DNA of 5,909 nt from Pseudomonas sp. (GCA_007117785.1 SKFV01000298.1:1-5909), one strand, 5' to 3'; counted from the first letter of the stretch, positions 1-4,915 are shown. The notes: generated by a model from the sequence alone, not told the origin. Numbers and translations: made by a program.

Positions 1-26
1 CTGGTATCTTCAGTTACTGTATACAT
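1..26 (-). CDS. Start of a further gene (only 8 codons visible)
   Basis: An ATG at 26 opens the frame MYTVTEDT and stays open to the window edge. GGGGA (36-32) lies 5 bases upstream, a good ribosome site. It would overlap the end of the SGNH-like gene by 13 bases, the same arrangement as at the nuclease and gp42 starts. Product unknown from so few codons. Confidence 0.5.
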
Positions 27-997
27 GTTTGTCCCCAATCGTTTCTATAGTAGAATGGTGGTGCTATATGGAAAGAGCTTCCATGTTCCATATAAGTTTT
101 AGCATACAACTCACCATCCATTGTATACCATTCTTCTGGTGGCATGATAATCTTTCCGCCACTTTGTTTATTTAGTTCATCTATAAATTTCTCAGTTACC
201 TTTCTCCGATCATTCATACTTCCAAAGAATGGAGTCCCCTTATAAAACCCAGATTTTGGAATTCTTCTATCTTCAAATTCTACTGGGACTGGAGCGCAAT
301 AGAATACCTCACATCCAAATTTATCCTTTATTGCATTGCCCTGTTCGATGTATCTAGAAACTAGGTCAGCAATATCATAGTCTTCATTACGACAGATATG
401 GTGCCTAATATCAATAGAACCAAAAGACAAATATAACACTTCAATATCAGTGATACCCCTTAACATATTTTCTAACCCTACCTTTAAAGCTCCGTGTAGC
501 GTTTTGCCGTCATTTCTTAGGACTTTATGGCCATTACCAGAAAAGGCAATACTATGAGAATCACCAAGAGTGACTGATTTAAAAGGTAGATCTTGCTGTT
601 TAATGGACTTTATATTCTTGACTCGTCGAGATATGTTATCACACCACTCTTCGGTAATGCCTTCATATGTTGTTGCTGCATTGAGGCGCTTTTTTAGCAT
701 CGCTCCATAATCTGGCATATCCCAATCGAGGGATACAATATTTTTGCAAGCAAATAGGATATTAATTCGGTCATAGACTTCTTTATTGGCACCGCCGAAT
801 AGATTCAACGTGCCACCAAAGTTAGCTCCATGGTCAATATAGACCACATCAGCATTCATTATCTGTGGAGTACACTTATGGTTAATAGAGGCATCTAGCT
901 GTAAGGCCCAGGTCTTAGACCAACCTAAGACATGGGATTTAACCTTTGCAGGAACATTTGAAATTGGATTTGTAATTACTTTTATCATGTTAACCAT
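14..997 (-). CDS. SGNH/GDSL-hydrolase-like protein with unrecognised N-terminal domain
   Basis: A 327-residue protein. The C-terminal half resembles SGNH/GDSL esterases: VTLGDSHSIAFS (142-153, candidate nucleophile Ser147), then LYLSFGSIDIRHHICR (188-203), matching the G-x-(N)-D-R-H block of the GDSH...GEIDxRxH subset, and SSFHIAPPFYY near the end with the candidate catalytic His310. The aspartate three residues before that His in typical SGNH enzymes is Ser307 here. The N-terminal 130 residues (with ADVVYIDHGANFGGTLNLFGG at 49-69) are not recognised. No signal peptide or membrane segment is evident, so it acts in the cytoplasm or in the virion. Substrates in this family are acyl esters of sugars and lipids; the real one is unknown. 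Start choice is open: ATG 997 or ATG 988 (MIKVI), neither with a good ribosome site. It follows the deaminase by 17 bases. Confidence 0.6.
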   Translation of the reverse strand: MVNMIKVITNPISNVPAKVKSHVLGWSKTWALQLDASINHKCTPQIMNADVVYIDHGANFGGTLNLFGGANKEVYDRINILFACKNIVSLDWDMPDYGAMLKKRLNAATTYEGITEEWCDNISRRVKNIKSIKQQDLPFKSVTLGDSHSIAFSGNGHKVLRNDGKTLHGALKVGLENMLRGITDIEVLYLSFGSIDIRHHICRNEDYDIADLVSRYIEQGNAIKDKFGCEVFYCAPVPVEFEDRRIPKSGFYKGTPFFGSMNDRRKVTEKFIDELNKQSGGKIIMPPEEWYTMDGELYAKTYMEHGSSFHIAPPFYYRNDWGQTCIQ

Positions 998-1024
998 TAT
1001 ACACTGTTATAGGATTATTGTACA
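996..1024 (-). promoter_or_regulatory. Possible weak promoter (P3) at the start of the SGNH-like gene
   Basis: Minus-strand reading: TGTACA (1024-1019) preceded by G, giving GTGTACA versus GTTTACA in P1 and P2, then exactly 17 bp, then TATAAT (1001-996). The -10 overlaps the ATG at 997, so a transcript would start around 989-988, at the second ATG, and be almost leaderless. The -35 differs at one base from the other two promoters and the bases beyond it do not match. Chance is possible. Confidence 0.3.
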
Positions 1025-1470
1025 CCTTTATTAGCGAACTCATATTCAACGCCGGCTTCGTCAAACATTCCCTTTGTTTTGTTCCAAGATTCAATCCATC
1101 TTTCTGGGATATCACCTCCACAATCCATGATGACTTTTTTCACGCCAGATTGGATAATCCCCTTTGCGCATTCAGAGCAAACTGGTAACCCATAAACGTA
1201 AAGAGTAGAATTCTCTAAGCATACTCCGTTATATGTCGCATTGTATATTGCATTCATTTCTGCATGAACTACATAGGCATATTTAATTTCCCTATCATTG
1301 TACCTTTCAGGCGAATCATCAATGCCTCTAGGAAATCCATTATACCCAGTAGAAAGGATTCGGCGGTTATCATCAACCGCCACTGCTCCAATCTTTTTAC
1401 TAGGATCTTTGCTCCATGTCGACACTAATGCTGCAGTCTCCATGAATTTTTCATCCCAATGTTTTTTCAT
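1015..1470 (-). CDS. cd: Deoxycytidylate (dCMP) deaminase
   Basis: Zinc enzyme that deaminates dCMP to dUMP, the precursor of dTMP. The 151-residue protein shows the full signature: WSKDPSKKIGAVAVD near the N-terminus, substrate-side TGYNGFPRGIDDSPERYN (41-58), HAE (His69-Ala70-Glu71, zinc ligand and proton shuttle), and PVCSEC (Cys98 and Cys101, zinc ligands), followed by VIMDCGGDIPERW. It is the short form, about 40 residues below the T4 enzyme (193). It starts within the gp42 stop (ATGA, 1470-1467) with a weak ribosome site, so translation is likely coupled. Next to gp42 it competes for the same dCMP pool, so the pair would set the balance between hydroxymethylcytosine and thymine precursors. 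In T4 the enzyme is activated by dCTP-type and inhibited by dTTP nucleotides; I cannot tell whether that holds here. Confidence 0.95.
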   Translation of the reverse strand: MKKHWDEKFMETAALVSTWSKDPSKKIGAVAVDDNRRILSTGYNGFPRGIDDSPERYNDREIKYAYVVHAEMNAIYNATYNGVCLENSTLYVYGLPVCSECAKGIIQSGVKKVIMDCGGDIPERWIESWNKTKGMFDEAGVEYEFANKGVQ

Positions 1471-2153
1471 AGTTTCACCAGATCAAAATGCTTTTCGTAT
1501 ACGTGAAGATTCTGTACTTGCCAGACGATGCGGCCAACTTCTACCTTATCTGTACTTCTACTATGCATATTATAGTCTTTTACCATCTGCTCAAGTAAAT
1601 ATTTTTGCCACGCGTAATCATTACGGTAGCCATAAACAACATCATTACTTCTCATTTGCACAACGCATTCCATAACTCCATCACGAATATAGTATGTAAC
1701 CGCGTTTGTGCAGATAAAGTCGTTTTTCTGTTGGTCGTTATATTCTTGCCAAATAGTAGGACGCTGGTATACCATTGAAGCTCTACGTGAATCTGGGCTA
1801 GTGACTAGCTCGAATAAAGCATTGTTATACTGGCAGCCGAACTTAGAACCAAACACTAGATACCCATAGTTGGAATTGATTTCACCGTGTTTATTAGCGG
1901 CATACTTCCAAGCTTTAGGTGGTTCTCTCTCCGAGCCATAAATGTCATTAATATTAGTTGACTGAGACTTATACCAATTTAGCTCTCGCTCAATATAATC
2001 TTCATTTGGTGTACCAAAAATAGCTGGCTCGTCAGCTATGAATGAAGCTCCAATGATTTCAATGGTTTTTTCGCCGGTTTTATCTGTGGTGAATCGCTCT
2101 TGAAGCAACTCTTCGACAAAGTATCGACGCAGGTGATCAACATTCTTGTACAT
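1467..2153 (-). CDS. 42: dCMP hydroxymethylase (T4 gp42-like)
   Basis: Thymidylate synthase-family enzyme converting dCMP and methylene-tetrahydrofolate to 5-hydroxymethyl-dCMP, the committed step to hydroxymethylcytosine DNA. Similarity to T4 gp42 runs along the length: TGEKTIEIIGASFIADEP, RELNWYKSQS, KHGEINSNYGYL, PDSRRASMVYQRP, CTNAV, MRSNDVVYGYRNDYAWQKYL and NLHVYEKHF. With the start at 2153 the catalytic cysteine is residue 148 and the discriminating aspartate of RNDYAWQ is 179, the same numbers as in T4; thymidylate synthases have asparagine there, so the Asp indicates dCMP rather than dUMP. Phosphate-binding SRR (122-124) and MRS (167-169) are intact. At 228 residues it is shorter than T4 gp42 (246), lacking most of the C-terminal tail after the HVYxxHF block. 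The stop overlaps the deaminase start as ATGA. The alternative start at 2156 adds one Met. Confidence 0.96.
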   Translation of the reverse strand: MYKNVDHLRRYFVEELLQERFTTDKTGEKTIEIIGASFIADEPAIFGTPNEDYIERELNWYKSQSTNINDIYGSEREPPKAWKYAANKHGEINSNYGYLVFGSKFGCQYNNALFELVTSPDSRRASMVYQRPTIWQEYNDQQKNDFICTNAVTYYIRDGVMECVVQMRSNDVVYGYRNDYAWQKYLLEQMVKDYNMHSRSTDKVEVGRIVWQVQNLHVYEKHFDLVKL

Positions 2154-2484
2154 CATTTACCTCCCTATTTAAAAAGTCACGTTTAGGATCTTGTCCTTGA
2201 AGCTTACCTCTAGAATAAGCAACCATGAATGAAGCATAATTAATGAGATCTTTAGCTGAATCTTCTACCGATTCAAAGTTAGGCTCATAGGTTGGGTCAT
2301 ATTGCATTGCTTCTAAGACCGAATATAACCTTAGCACTTTAGTATTGATAATATCTAAAATAGAAGCAACGCCGCGAGGGTAGTAATCAGCTTGAGTGAT
2401 TCTCGAGTTGGGGTTTTGGTAATCATTAGCTTTGCGCTTTTGGAGTTCAGCACATTCTTCTAAAACTTTTAAGGATTCTCTCAT
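2137..2484 (-). CDS. DUF1599 / Nmad1-like (nucleotide modification associated) protein
   Basis: A 115-residue, mostly helical protein resembling the DUF1599 family, also called nucleotide modification associated domain 1. The diagnostic parts are KRKANDYQNPNSRITQADYY (residues 17-36), GVASILDIINTKVLRLYSV (38-56), and FESVEDSAKDLINYASFMVAY (69-89), with the conserved acids and the DLINYA box. The biochemical role of the family is not settled. It recurs beside thymidylate synthase-family genes in phages with modified DNA, and here it sits directly before a dCMP hydroxymethylase. It starts in an ATGA overlap with the nuclease gene. Its last codons contain the ribosome site and first codons of gp42, so the two are tightly coupled. 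The acid-rich helices suggest a distant relation to MazG-like folds, which is speculation. Confidence 0.65.
   Translation of the reverse strand: MRESLKVLEECAELQKRKANDYQNPNSRITQADYYPRGVASILDIINTKVLRLYSVLEAMQYDPTYEPNFESVEDSAKDLINYASFMVAYSRGKLQGQDPKRDFLNREVNDVQEC
2160..2165 (-). promoter_or_regulatory. Ribosome binding site deciding the gp42 start
   Basis: GGGAGG is embedded in the last codons of the Nmad1-like gene. Two adjacent ATGs follow, at 2156 (3 bases from GGAGG) and 2153 (6 bases). The spacing favours 2153. Confidence 0.65.
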
Positions 2485-2927
2485 TTTTTAAACCTATCTA
2501 CAGTTGATATTTGTTGGGAATACTCAAGCACTTGGTTGGCCCTTTCATCTTTAGTTTTTCCTAAATAAAGGCACTTAGAGAGTGGATAGTTCCTCATAGT
2601 TTTGCCTTTAAAATTGAATTGCTCAAATGATACTTTATGGTTGGTGCACAACCATAAGATTAGAGCATCTTCCTCTGACTCAGGTACTTGTACAAAGAAT
2701 AAGATGTCTACATTATCAAGTTTTTTAAATTGATTTTCTGGTATCCAAAAACCTTTCCATTTATAATTCAGGCGATGGGTCTTAACCTCATAAGTAAGTC
2801 CATCTATCTTACCGTCTTTCTTCGAATCATACCAATCTTTGGATTTAGTAGCTCTATCAAAGAATTCTACTACTACATCTTCTCCAATAGCTCCGATTCT
2901 TGCTGCTGCATCATCTTGCATATACAT
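2481..2927 (-). CDS. Predicted PD-(D/E)XK-fold nuclease
   Basis: A 148-residue protein with the signature of a small Mg2+-dependent PD-(D/E)XK nuclease. Numbering from the ATG at 2927: helix with RIGAIGEDVVVEFFD (10-24, Glu16 is the usual helix acid), then GKIDGLTYEVKT (39-50), where Asp42 and Glu47-x-Lys49 match the D...ExK metal-binding core. Next comes FWIPENQFKKLDN with a glutamine after the core strands, and a hydrophobic strand VDILFFVQV. The target cannot be read; relatives include restriction enzymes, Holliday-junction resolvases and exonucleases. In this setting it might attack unmodified host DNA or process replication intermediates (inference). A longer reading from 3026 would add 33 residues that merely overlap the upstream gene. 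Its stop overlaps the Nmad1 start as ATGA (2484-2481). Confidence 0.6.
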   Translation of the reverse strand: MYMQDDAAARIGAIGEDVVVEFFDRATKSKDWYDSKKDGKIDGLTYEVKTHRLNYKWKGFWIPENQFKKLDNVDILFFVQVPESEEDALILWLCTNHKVSFEQFNFKGKTMRNYPLSKCLYLGKTKDERANQVLEYSQQISTVDRFKK

Positions 2928-3174
2928 AGATATCCCACCGTTCAGCGTTATGGATTCCACCAAGCACATTACCACATCTATCATAGGAGTATTGGCCTGA
3001 ATCCTTAGATACTGGTACGCGCCCACGCACGACCACGCGCGATGGGGTATATCGATTACTCAATCTTCCCAGTCGGTTATTTTTTGCAATGGTTTGTTTT
3101 ACAAGGATTAGCTTTTCAATATCAGTCACAGATAGTGGATCAACGGTCATGATATAATTTTTGGATGTACGCAT
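2911..3174 (-). CDS. Hypothetical phage protein, 87 residues
   Basis: I do not recognise this protein. It is basic, has no membrane segment or signal peptide, and seems to have a helical N-terminal half (DIEKLILVKQTIAKN, residues 18-32) and a strand-rich C-terminal half (RVVVRGRVPV at 46-55, WDIYVYAR at the end), with one cysteine (about residue 68). It is supported as a gene by promoter P2, a good ribosome site and its place in an unbroken minus-strand gene run. Its last codons overlap the start of the nuclease gene. Codons for residues 43-55 form a very GC-rich patch (3014-3047) unlike the rest of the window. First place after an early promoter would suit a small protein acting on the host or on transcription, but nothing in the sequence proves it. 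Confidence 0.75.
   Translation of the reverse strand: MRTSKNYIMTVDPLSVTDIEKLILVKQTIAKNNRLGRLSNRYTPSRVVVRGRVPVSKDSGQYSYDRCGNVLGGIHNAERWDIYVYAR
2934..2939 (-). promoter_or_regulatory. Ribosome binding site deciding the nuclease start
   Basis: GGTGGGA (2939-2933) lies 5 bases before the ATG at 2927, inside the end of the upstream gene. It favours this ATG over the in-frame ATG at 3026, which would give a 99-base overlap with the 87-residue gene. Confidence 0.55.
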
Positions 3175-3182
3175 AATTTAAT

Positions 3183-3187
3183 TCCTC
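3183..3187 (-). promoter_or_regulatory. Ribosome binding site of the 87-residue gene
   Basis: GAGGA lies 8 bases before the ATG at 3174 and supports that start. It falls between promoter P2 and the gene. Confidence 0.7.
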
Positions 3188-3203
3188 ATTTCAATATAAG
3201 TTC

Positions 3204-3232
3204 ATTATACAACATTACATCAGCAATGTAAA
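3204..3232 (-). promoter_or_regulatory. Early sigma70-type promoter (P2) upstream of the 87-residue gene
   Basis: On the minus strand: -35 TTTACA (3232-3227) within GTTTACATTG, 17 bp spacer, -10 TATAAT (3209-3204). It lies in the 61-base gap after the AEP-like gene. The ten bases GTTTACATTG and the spacing are the same as in P1 while the spacers differ. The start should fall near 3197, giving a leader of about 23 bases that includes GAGGA. It likely drives the orphan, nuclease, Nmad1, gp42, deaminase and SGNH-like genes. Confidence 0.85.
3215..3231. repeat. Perfect 6-bp inverted repeat over the -35/spacer of P2
   Basis: TTACAT-TGCTG-ATGTAA (minus-strand reading) is a perfect inverted repeat with a 5-base centre. 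One arm overlaps the -35 element of P2 and the other lies in the spacer, where a dimeric regulator could block polymerase. P1 shares the first arm and the first two centre bases but not the second arm. An operator role is inference; arms this short can occur by chance. Confidence 0.4.
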
Positions 3233-3235
3233 CAT

Positions 3236-4153
3236 CTATATGCTATTTTTGAACACGTAATCTATTGCCCTTTGAGCTTCTTTTGCCATCGGCCTTTTGC
3301 CGTACCATCCACCTGTTTCATGATCTAGTGTTCGGCAAATGTATTCAACTTCTTTAGAAGTAATAGGATATCCCTTAGATATTGCATTGCCGGCAATGGT
3401 AACCATAATTTCATACATCTTAAAGTACCAGCCGGTGTCGGTGATGTTTTTGTACTCGCTCACTTGAGACTTATTAATGAATGGACAGTCCTTATAGCTA
3501 GTCCATGTAAAGTTTGTATTATTTAGCTTGGCTTGCTTATGAGCAATAAGAGCATCGCGAATAGCTGGTGGAAGCTTATCAATCATTGTTGTTGGCTTTT
3601 CTACGTATGGGTGCTTTTCCATTAAGTCATAGGGGTTAATGATAACGCCATCATGCTCAAAAATAAAATTGTGAGCTCCCTTATATCTAGATGGAATATA
3701 AAACATTCTTGATATATCTTTAGTTTGGCCATCAGCAATTTCGCCGATTTCTTTATTTAAAGCAAACCAAAAGTGTTTTAGTTTATCAGCATACACCTCA
3801 CAAGTCAAAGGAAACACTAACCGAAACTTAGGCTTTTCTATAGTAGATGATGCGGTAGAATAACAAACGTAGGAATAATCGCTATACTGCTTGGTGATAT
3901 CCTCAAATGTTCCTGAATATGAATCCACGTCAAGTATAGCGAATTTTGTCCACTTTTCTACATTATCATTTGCTCTAGTAGAACCAGGAGAATACACCGC
4001 CGGAGATATCAGCGGTGCTTCTTTTTTCGTAGCATATTTACTCATACTTGCAAGTTTAAATAAAACAGACTTAAACTCATTAAAGTCTTTGTACTCGACT
4101 TTTTTGTGAGTTTTATTGTCATATATGCTATCAAATAAAGTGCAAGTAATCAT
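3236..4153 (-). CDS. Archaeo-eukaryotic primase (AEP)-like protein with PriCT-like C-terminus
   Basis: A 305-residue protein probably acting in replication initiation or priming. It resembles the AEP/primase-polymerase fold: hydrophobic strand plus DxD (FAILDVDS, residues 71-78), then YSTASSTIEKPKFRLVFPL (98-116), which lines up with the second AEP motif region, then KDISRMFYIPSR (145-156), typical of the third. Residues from about 185 look helical; WYFKMYEIMVTIAGNA and the tail GGWYGKRPMAKEAQRAIDYV resemble the PriCT helical domain of phage and plasmid primases. Oddly, in relatives I know the middle motif usually contains histidine (like TTHSHT) and here it reads STASST. T4 itself primes with a TOPRIM primase (gp61), so an AEP-like protein beside gp43 is unusual. 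The start follows AGGA by 4 bases, in the gap after the MazG-like stop. It could instead be a replication protein that has lost primase activity. Confidence 0.68.
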   Translation of the reverse strand: MITCTLFDSIYDNKTHKKVEYKDFNEFKSVLFKLASMSKYATKKEAPLISPAVYSPGSTRANDNVEKWTKFAILDVDSYSGTFEDITKQYSDYSYVCYSTASSTIEKPKFRLVFPLTCEVYADKLKHFWFALNKEIGEIADGQTKDISRMFYIPSRYKGAHNFIFEHDGVIINPYDLMEKHPYVEKPTTMIDKLPPAIRDALIAHKQAKLNNTNFTWTSYKDCPFINKSQVSEYKNITDTGWYFKMYEIMVTIAGNAISKGYPITSKEVEYICRTLDHETGGWYGKRPMAKEAQRAIDYVFKNSI

Positions 4154-4159
4154 AATATC

Positions 4160-4582
4160 CTATTTTAATACTGTTGGTAAAATCCCATGGTTGCCTTCGT
4201 GCGAAGGTGCTTCCCATCCGGCAGGTTTAACTAAGTCAGGCAATCCATAAGGATTTGGCCGACCTTCTTTAATTCCAACCTCTTTACTCATATTAGCTTG
4301 TAATACTCTATCCCAAGCTTTATGAGCATCGATGCCATATAAGTCCATTGTGCCGATTGCAAATACGCATAAATCGATTAGACCATCTACAACTTCTTCT
4401 GCATCTTTTGCGTATTGGGCATCACGAGTTTCCTGCAACTCTTCAGCAATACAATCGAGGCGGAAACGCAAAAAGCTATTAAGCTTTTCATAATCTTCTT
4501 CAGATTGTACAGCCTTAAGCCAATCATGCACTCGATATTTAGAATGCATATCGCTAATATCTTTTACCCAGTCTTTGCTCAT
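4160..4582 (-). CDS. MazG-like nucleotide pyrophosphohydrolase
   Basis: 140-residue all-alpha NTP pyrophosphohydrolase of the MazG/phosphoribosyl-ATP pyrophosphohydrolase-like superfamily, which cleaves NTPs or dNTPs to the monophosphate plus pyrophosphate using Mg2+. The metal-binding pattern is visible: EELQE at residues 47-51 (ExxE) and EEVVDGLID at 62-70 (ExxD), on consecutive predicted helices. The C-terminal block LPDLVKPAGWEAPSHEGN (115-131) resembles the conserved tail of phage members. Substrate is not readable from sequence. The genomic setting, upstream of a dCMP hydroxymethylase, suggests dCTP and/or dUTP, the job done in T4 by gp56, another all-alpha pyrophosphatase that is not closely similar. 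The start overlaps the Sm-like stop (ATGA) and has only a weak ribosome site, so coupling is likely. It ends with TAG, 6 bases before the next ATG. Confidence 0.8.
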   Translation of the reverse strand: MSKDWVKDISDMHSKYRVHDWLKAVQSEEDYEKLNSFLRFRLDCIAEELQETRDAQYAKDAEEVVDGLIDLCVFAIGTMDLYGIDAHKAWDRVLQANMSKEVGIKEGRPNPYGLPDLVKPAGWEAPSHEGNHGILPTVLK

Positions 4583-4857
4583 AGAATAATACCACTCTTT
4601 TCAGGAATTTGAATTCCGCTACGGCTAGAAACGATGTTATCTACAATTTCTTGCGCGGGCTCAGTCACGAACATCACAAATCGCTTATCGACCTCAATTG
4701 CATCACCGTTAGAATAAGCCATAAATGGCATAAATCCAATACGGCCTTCGCCTAAAGCTGTTAACATTACACCATCTTTAATAATGTAATTGCCATCCAT
4801 CGTGTGCTCAAGTTCACAAATAACTTCTTCGCCTGACGTTAATCTTACAAGTTTCAT
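4579..4857 (-). CDS. Small Sm/LSm-like phage protein
   Basis: This 92-residue protein opens with KLVRLTSGEEVICELE and continues through short predicted beta strands (roughly residues 1-60), the shape of an Sm1-type strand-turn-strand (glycine in SGEEV, hydrophobic strand VICEL, then YIIKDGVML). Sm-like proteins of this size occur widely in marine T4-like and cyanophage genomes, where their role is unknown; host Hfq and LSm proteins bind RNA as rings. The last 30 residues (from about 62) look like a helix plus a flexible tail. It is the first gene after promoter P1, has a strong AAGGAG site, and its stop overlaps the MazG-like start as ATGA (4582-4579), so the two are probably translationally coupled. 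RNA binding is an inference from fold only, and no key RNA-binding residues could be verified by eye. The gene itself is certain; the fold is moderately supported. Confidence 0.6.
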   Translation of the reverse strand: MKLVRLTSGEEVICELEHTMDGNYIIKDGVMLTALGEGRIGFMPFMAYSNGDAIEVDKRFVMFVTEPAQEIVDNIVSSRSGIQIPEKSGIIL

Positions 4858-4863
4858 TTATAT

Positions 4864-4869
4864 CTCCTT
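4864..4869 (-). promoter_or_regulatory. Ribosome binding site of the Sm-like gene
   Basis: AAGGAG lies 6 bases before the ATG at 4857. It is the strongest Shine-Dalgarno in the window and fixes the start; the next genes in the run rely more on coupling. Confidence 0.85.
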
Positions 4870-4881
4870 AGTATATTGTCT

Positions 4882-4910
4882 ATTATAATTTGTTGCGCCT
4901 TCAATGTAAA
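4882..4910 (-). promoter_or_regulatory. Early sigma70-type promoter (P1) upstream of the Sm-like gene
   Basis: Read on the minus strand, the -35 element is TTTACA (4910-4905) inside GTTTACATTG, the spacer is 17 bp, and the -10 is a perfect TATAAT (4887-4882). It sits in the 58-base gap just after the polymerase stop codon. GTTTAC at -35 with a TATAAT -10 is the hallmark of T4 early promoters. A start near 4875 would leave a leader of about 18 bases containing the AAGGAG ribosome site. It would let the downstream genes be expressed independently of the polymerase. Confidence 0.85.
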
Positions 4911-4915
4911 CAACT

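Noticed and set aside
1569..1600. TATAAT on the minus strand inside gp42 with TTTACT upstream
   Set aside because: Spacing is 19 bp, it lies mid-gene in codons that match T4 gp42, and no gene start follows nearby.
1298..1675. Plus-strand open frame of 125 codons across the deaminase/gp42 junction
   Set aside because: It is antisense to two strongly supported enzymes, has no sensible protein features, and its openness follows from the codon use of the opposite strand.
2730..3008. Plus-strand open frame antisense to the predicted nuclease
   Set aside because: Low-complexity hydrophobic and tyrosine-rich translation typical of a shadow frame; no ribosome site seen and opposite to all genes.
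2925..3026. Longer nuclease start at 3026 (33 extra residues)
   Set aside because: It would overlap the 87-residue gene by about 116 bases, the added residues lie before the conserved core, and the ATG at 2927 has its own GGTGGGA site.
4415..4612. Plus-strand 65-codon frame with a hydrophobic tail
   Set aside because: Antisense to the MazG-like gene, which has intact catalytic motifs; no promoter or ribosome site.
4855..4863. TATAAATG resembling a T4 late promoter (TATAAATA)
   Set aside because: It overlaps the ribosome site and ATG of the Sm-like gene, matches only 7 of 8 bases, and would put the transcript start inside the coding region.
4882..4915. TTGTT/AACAA partial dyad around promoter P1
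   Set aside because: Five-base arms 14 bases apart in AT-rich DNA; not distinguishable from chance and not the same as the P2 palindrome.
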